NCBI RefSeq assembly: GCF_005222695.1 | Contig: NZ_STGG01000030.1 | Location: 1 to 60,514 of the forward strand | Length of the DNA stretch: 60,514 nt | Direction of reading: 5' to 3' | DNA from: Massilia sp. HP4 | GTDB taxonomy: Bacteria; Pseudomonadota; Gammaproteobacteria; Burkholderiales; Burkholderiaceae_D | In this document: positions 58,246 through 60,514 of the stretch, one piece after another | Numbering within the stretch: position 1 is the first letter of the stretch | How the letters are laid out: each line of letters begins with the position of its first letter | The notes under the pieces: generated by a model | Seen by the model: only the letters and a program-made list of their open reading frames with translations | Told to the model about the DNA's origin: nothing | Database searches by the model: none | Made by a program: the position numbers and the translations under genes

Positions 58246-60292
58246 CCTGCGCGAACTGGTTTCCTTCGACTTCGTCGGCGGCACGACCGCCGTCTGCGAC
58301 GCCATCCTGCGCCTGCGCGGCGAGGCCCTGCACCAGGAGCTGGGACGGCTGGCGGCGCTGCTGACGGGCAGTCCGGACGGGCGCTTCGTCCCGGGCGCCG
58401 GCCTGATCGACCCGAACCTGCCGGGCGCGCGCTTGTTGCGCCACGCGGTGGCGGCCGGCATCGAGCAGTTCGGCTGGTACGAGGTAAGCGGCGGCGAAGG
58501 CTACTGCCCCGAGACCGAGCGCAAGCTGGTGGCGCTGGCCCACCTGACGGCCAGCCTGATGCAGATGCATGCGCTGGCGCAGCGCTCCACCCACGCCTAT
58601 GCCCAGATGGAAGCGCAACTGGCGCACCAGTCGCAGATCCTCGACCAGATCCACGAGTCGGTGCTGACGATGGACCAGATGGGCTACATCACCAGCTGGA
58701 ACCGCGGCGCCGAGCAGCTGTTCGGCTACACTGCGCTGGAAGCGATCGGCCGCAACATCCTGTTCTTGTACGCCGACGAAGACGATAGCGGCGACATGCA
58801 GCCCGACCTGTTCGCGGAGCAGGGCGGGCGCATGATGGAAGTGCGGCGCCGGAAAAAATCGGGCGAGGTGTTCTGGGCCAGCCTGTCGCTGTCGCCGCTG
58901 CGCGACCTGGCCGACCGGCCGACGGGACTGATCGCCTATCTCACCGACATCACCGAGCGCAAGCAGGCCGAGGAACAGCTGCACCACCTGGCCTATTACG
59001 ACGAGCTGACCGGCCTGCCGAACCGCACCTTGTTCGCGCGCCTGGTCGACCAGGCCCTGATGGGTTCCCAGCGCAACGACCTTGGCGGTTGCGTGATGTT
59101 CGTCGACCTGAATCGCTTCAAGCGCATCAACGACACCCTGGGCCGCCGCATCGGCGACGAACTGCTGCGGCAGGTAGGCCAGCGTTTCAAGGACGCGCTG
59201 CGCGACGAAGACGTGGTGGCACGCCTGTCGGGCGACGAGTACGCGGTGGGGCTGTCCGACATCCGCCAGCACTTCGAGGCCACCACGGTGGCGCAGAAGC
59301 TGCAGGCCTCGCTCGACGCGCCGTTCTATATCGGCGGGCACGACCTGCGCGTGGGCGCCAGCATCGGCATCAGCGTGTATCCGCAGGATGGCAACGATGC
59401 CGAGACCTTACTGGGACTGGCCGACATCGCGATGGAGCGCGCCAAGCGTGCCGACGCCAATCCGGACCGCAGCGTCGCGTTCTACAGCCAGGACATGAAC
59501 AAGGGCATGCAGGAGCGCATGCGGATCGAGTCGGGCCTGCGCCATGCGCTGGGCAATGGCGAACTGATTTTGTACTACCAGCCCAAGTTCGAGATCGCCA
59601 GCGGGCGCATCGTCGGCGCCGAGGCGCTGGTGCGCTGGGTGCATCCGCAGCGCGGCATCGTGCCGCCGTCGGAGTTCATACCGCTGGCCGAGACCACGGG
59701 GCTGATCGTGCAGGTGGGCGAGTGGGTGCTGGAGCAGGCCTGCGCGCAGGCGGCGATCTGGCAGCGCTCGGGCATTGCGCCGTTCAGGCTCGCTGTGAAC
59801 GTGTCGGCGCGGGAGTTCACGCAGTCGTTGCCGGGGCGGGTGTCGGACACCTTGCGCCGTTATCAGCTCGATCCTTCGTGGCTGGAACTGGAGATCACCG
59901 AGAGTACCCTGATGCACGACTTCGAGCGGGTGACGGCGATCATGGACCGGATCACGTCGTTGGGGGTGTCGTTGTCGCTCGACGATTTCGGGACGGGTTA
60001 TTCGAGCTTGTCGTATCTGAAGCGATTCCCGATCCAGACCTTGAAGATCGATCGGTCGTTTACCACCGGGATTCCGAAGGACGCGAGCGATTGTGCGATT
60101 GCGGGGACCATTGTGAGCATGGCGCGGCAGCTTTGCCTGCGCGTGATCGCGGAAGGGGTGGAGACGCTGGATCAGCTCGAATTCTTGCGCGACGCGGGAT
60201 GCGACGAGGTGCAGGGGTATCTGTATGCGGCGCCGTTGCCGGCGTATGAGTTCGAGCGGTGTTTGAGGGATAACTGGTTGTTGATTGGGTGA
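58238..60292 (+). CDS. PAS-GGDEF-EAL c-di-GMP protein
   Basis: 684 residues. An N-terminal region of about 140 residues with no assigned domain, PAS (about 145-250: [24 protein letters not shown]), GGDEF with altered motif SGDEY, and EAL with [22 protein letters not shown] and EGVETLDQL intact. Likely a phosphodiesterase with a regulatory GGDEF. Translationally coupled to the HDOD gene. No obvious signal peptide or TM, so cytoplasmic. Confidence 0.93.
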   Translation: MSDLRELVSFDFVGGTTAVCDAILRLRGEALHQELGRLAALLTGSPDGRFVPGAGLIDPNLPGARLLRHAVAAGIEQFGWYEVSGGEGYCPETERKLVALAHLTASLMQMHALAQRSTHAYAQMEAQLAHQSQILDQIHESVLTMDQMGYITSWNRGAEQLFGYTALEAIGRNILFLYADEDDSGDMQPDLFAEQGGRMMEVRRRKKSGEVFWASLSLSPLRDLADRPTGLIAYLTDITERKQAEEQLHHLAYYDELTGLPNRTLFARLVDQALMGSQRNDLGGCVMFVDLNRFKRINDTLGRRIGDELLRQVGQRFKDALRDEDVVARLSGDEYAVGLSDIRQHFEATTVAQKLQASLDAPFYIGGHDLRVGASIGISVYPQDGNDAETLLGLADIAMERAKRADANPDRSVAFYSQDMNKGMQERMRIESGLRHALGNGELILYYQPKFEIASGRIVGAEALVRWVHPQRGIVPPSEFIPLAETTGLIVQVGEWVLEQACAQAAIWQRSGIAPFRLAVNVSAREFTQSLPGRVSDTLRRYQLDPSWLELEITESTLMHDFERVTAIMDRITSLGVSLSLDDFGTGYSSLSYLKRFPIQTLKIDRSFTTGIPKDASDCAIAGTIVSMARQLCLRVIAEGVETLDQLEFLRDAGCDEVQGYLYAAPLPAYEFERCLRDNWLLIG

Positions 60293-60325
60293 GAAGGTAC
60301 CGTCTCGACGCAATACGGGAACAAC

Positions 60326-60354
60326 CTGACCAGCCGAGATGATTTATGTATAAT
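60326..60354 (+). promoter_or_regulatory. Promoter of tRNA-Ser
   Basis: CTGACC (60326-60331), 17-bp spacer and consensus TATAAT (60349-60354), 14 bp before the tRNA. Confidence 0.7.
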
Positions 60355-60367
60355 GCCGGTTCCCTAG

Positions 60368-60457
60368 GGAAGCGTGGCCGAGTGGTTGAAGGCAGCAGTC
60401 TTGAAAACTGCCGACGGTGTGAGCCGTTCGTGAGTTCGAATCTCACCGCTTCCGCCA
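60368..60457 (+). tRNA. tRNA-Ser (anticodon TGA)
   Basis: 90 nt with a long variable arm (CCGACGGTGTGAGCCG region), 7-bp acceptor GGAAGCG/CGCTTCC, anticodon loop CTTGAAA and encoded CCA. Confidence 0.96.
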
Positions 60458-60469
60458 GTTTTCACGATC

Positions 60470-60497
60470 AAGCCGTTGATTTTCGACGGCTTTTTTG
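60470..60497 (+). terminator. Rho-independent terminator after tRNA-Ser
   Basis: 7-bp stem AAGCCGT/ACGGCTT followed by TTTTTG. Confidence 0.8.
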
Positions 60498-60514
60498 TTT
60501 CTGCGAACCGGAAT

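Overview
This is a GC-rich (roughly 65%) chromosomal segment of a betaproteobacterium, most likely an Oxalobacteraceae member of the Massilia/Telluria/Duganella group. That assignment is inferred from the glyA-nrdR-rib-nusB neighbourhood, the ybgC-tol-pal-cpoB order, ffs-dnaX-ybaB-recR synteny and protein character. No database search was possible.

Layout. (1) 1-8869 is an accessory type VI secretion cassette read leftwards: VgrG, an Rhs toxin with a C-terminal TNT-type NAD+ glycohydrolase domain, and a small unrecognised ORF overlapping the toxin stop by ATGA that is the presumed immunity gene. Beyond it lie two tandem 152-bp repeats, each with a long hairpin. (2) 9460-15248 holds a small hypothetical gene, tRNA-Lys and the complete cell-envelope Tol-Pal operon (ybgC-tolQRAB-pal-cpoB), all leftward. 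(3) 15495-18452: a YdfG-type dehydrogenase, then rightward glyA and nrdR. (4) 18565-21750: a five-gene minor-pilin/pseudopilin operon running directly into ribD-ribE. (5) 23567-27876: a leftward four-gene iron-uptake operon (TonB-dependent receptor, DUF3649, PepSY-TM, DUF3325) with a Fur box over its promoter, next to a periplasmic M16 protease and a REC-GAF-PAS-GGDEF-EAL protein. (6) 33942-36061: ribB (with a GTP cyclohydrolase-like domain lacking the zinc cysteines), ribH and nusB. (7) 36604-43002: a lytic transglycosylase, ubiD, the 4.5S RNA gene, dnaX, ybaB and recR. (8) 43081-47147: a glycosyltransferase, a small lipoprotein and a membrane-anchored penicillin-acylase-type hydrolase. (9) 47169-60292 is a signalling block: a REC-GGDEF-EAL protein coupled to a hybrid kinase, the pyruvate transporter gene cstA with its small partner ybdD, a divergent Cache-domain two-component pair, an HDOD protein and another PAS-GGDEF-EAL protein. 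tRNA-Ser closes the window.

How it fits together. The riboflavin genes (ribD, ribE, ribB, ribH) and nusB look like one ancestral block split by about 10.4 kb of iron-uptake, protease and c-di-GMP genes; the pilin genes sit between nrdR and ribD. The most interesting items are the toxin-immunity cassette with a candidate new immunity family, the pairing of a TonB receptor with an M16 protease (the layout of protease-associated import systems), and three 10-bp repeats between cstA and the divergent two-component pair that look like its operator.
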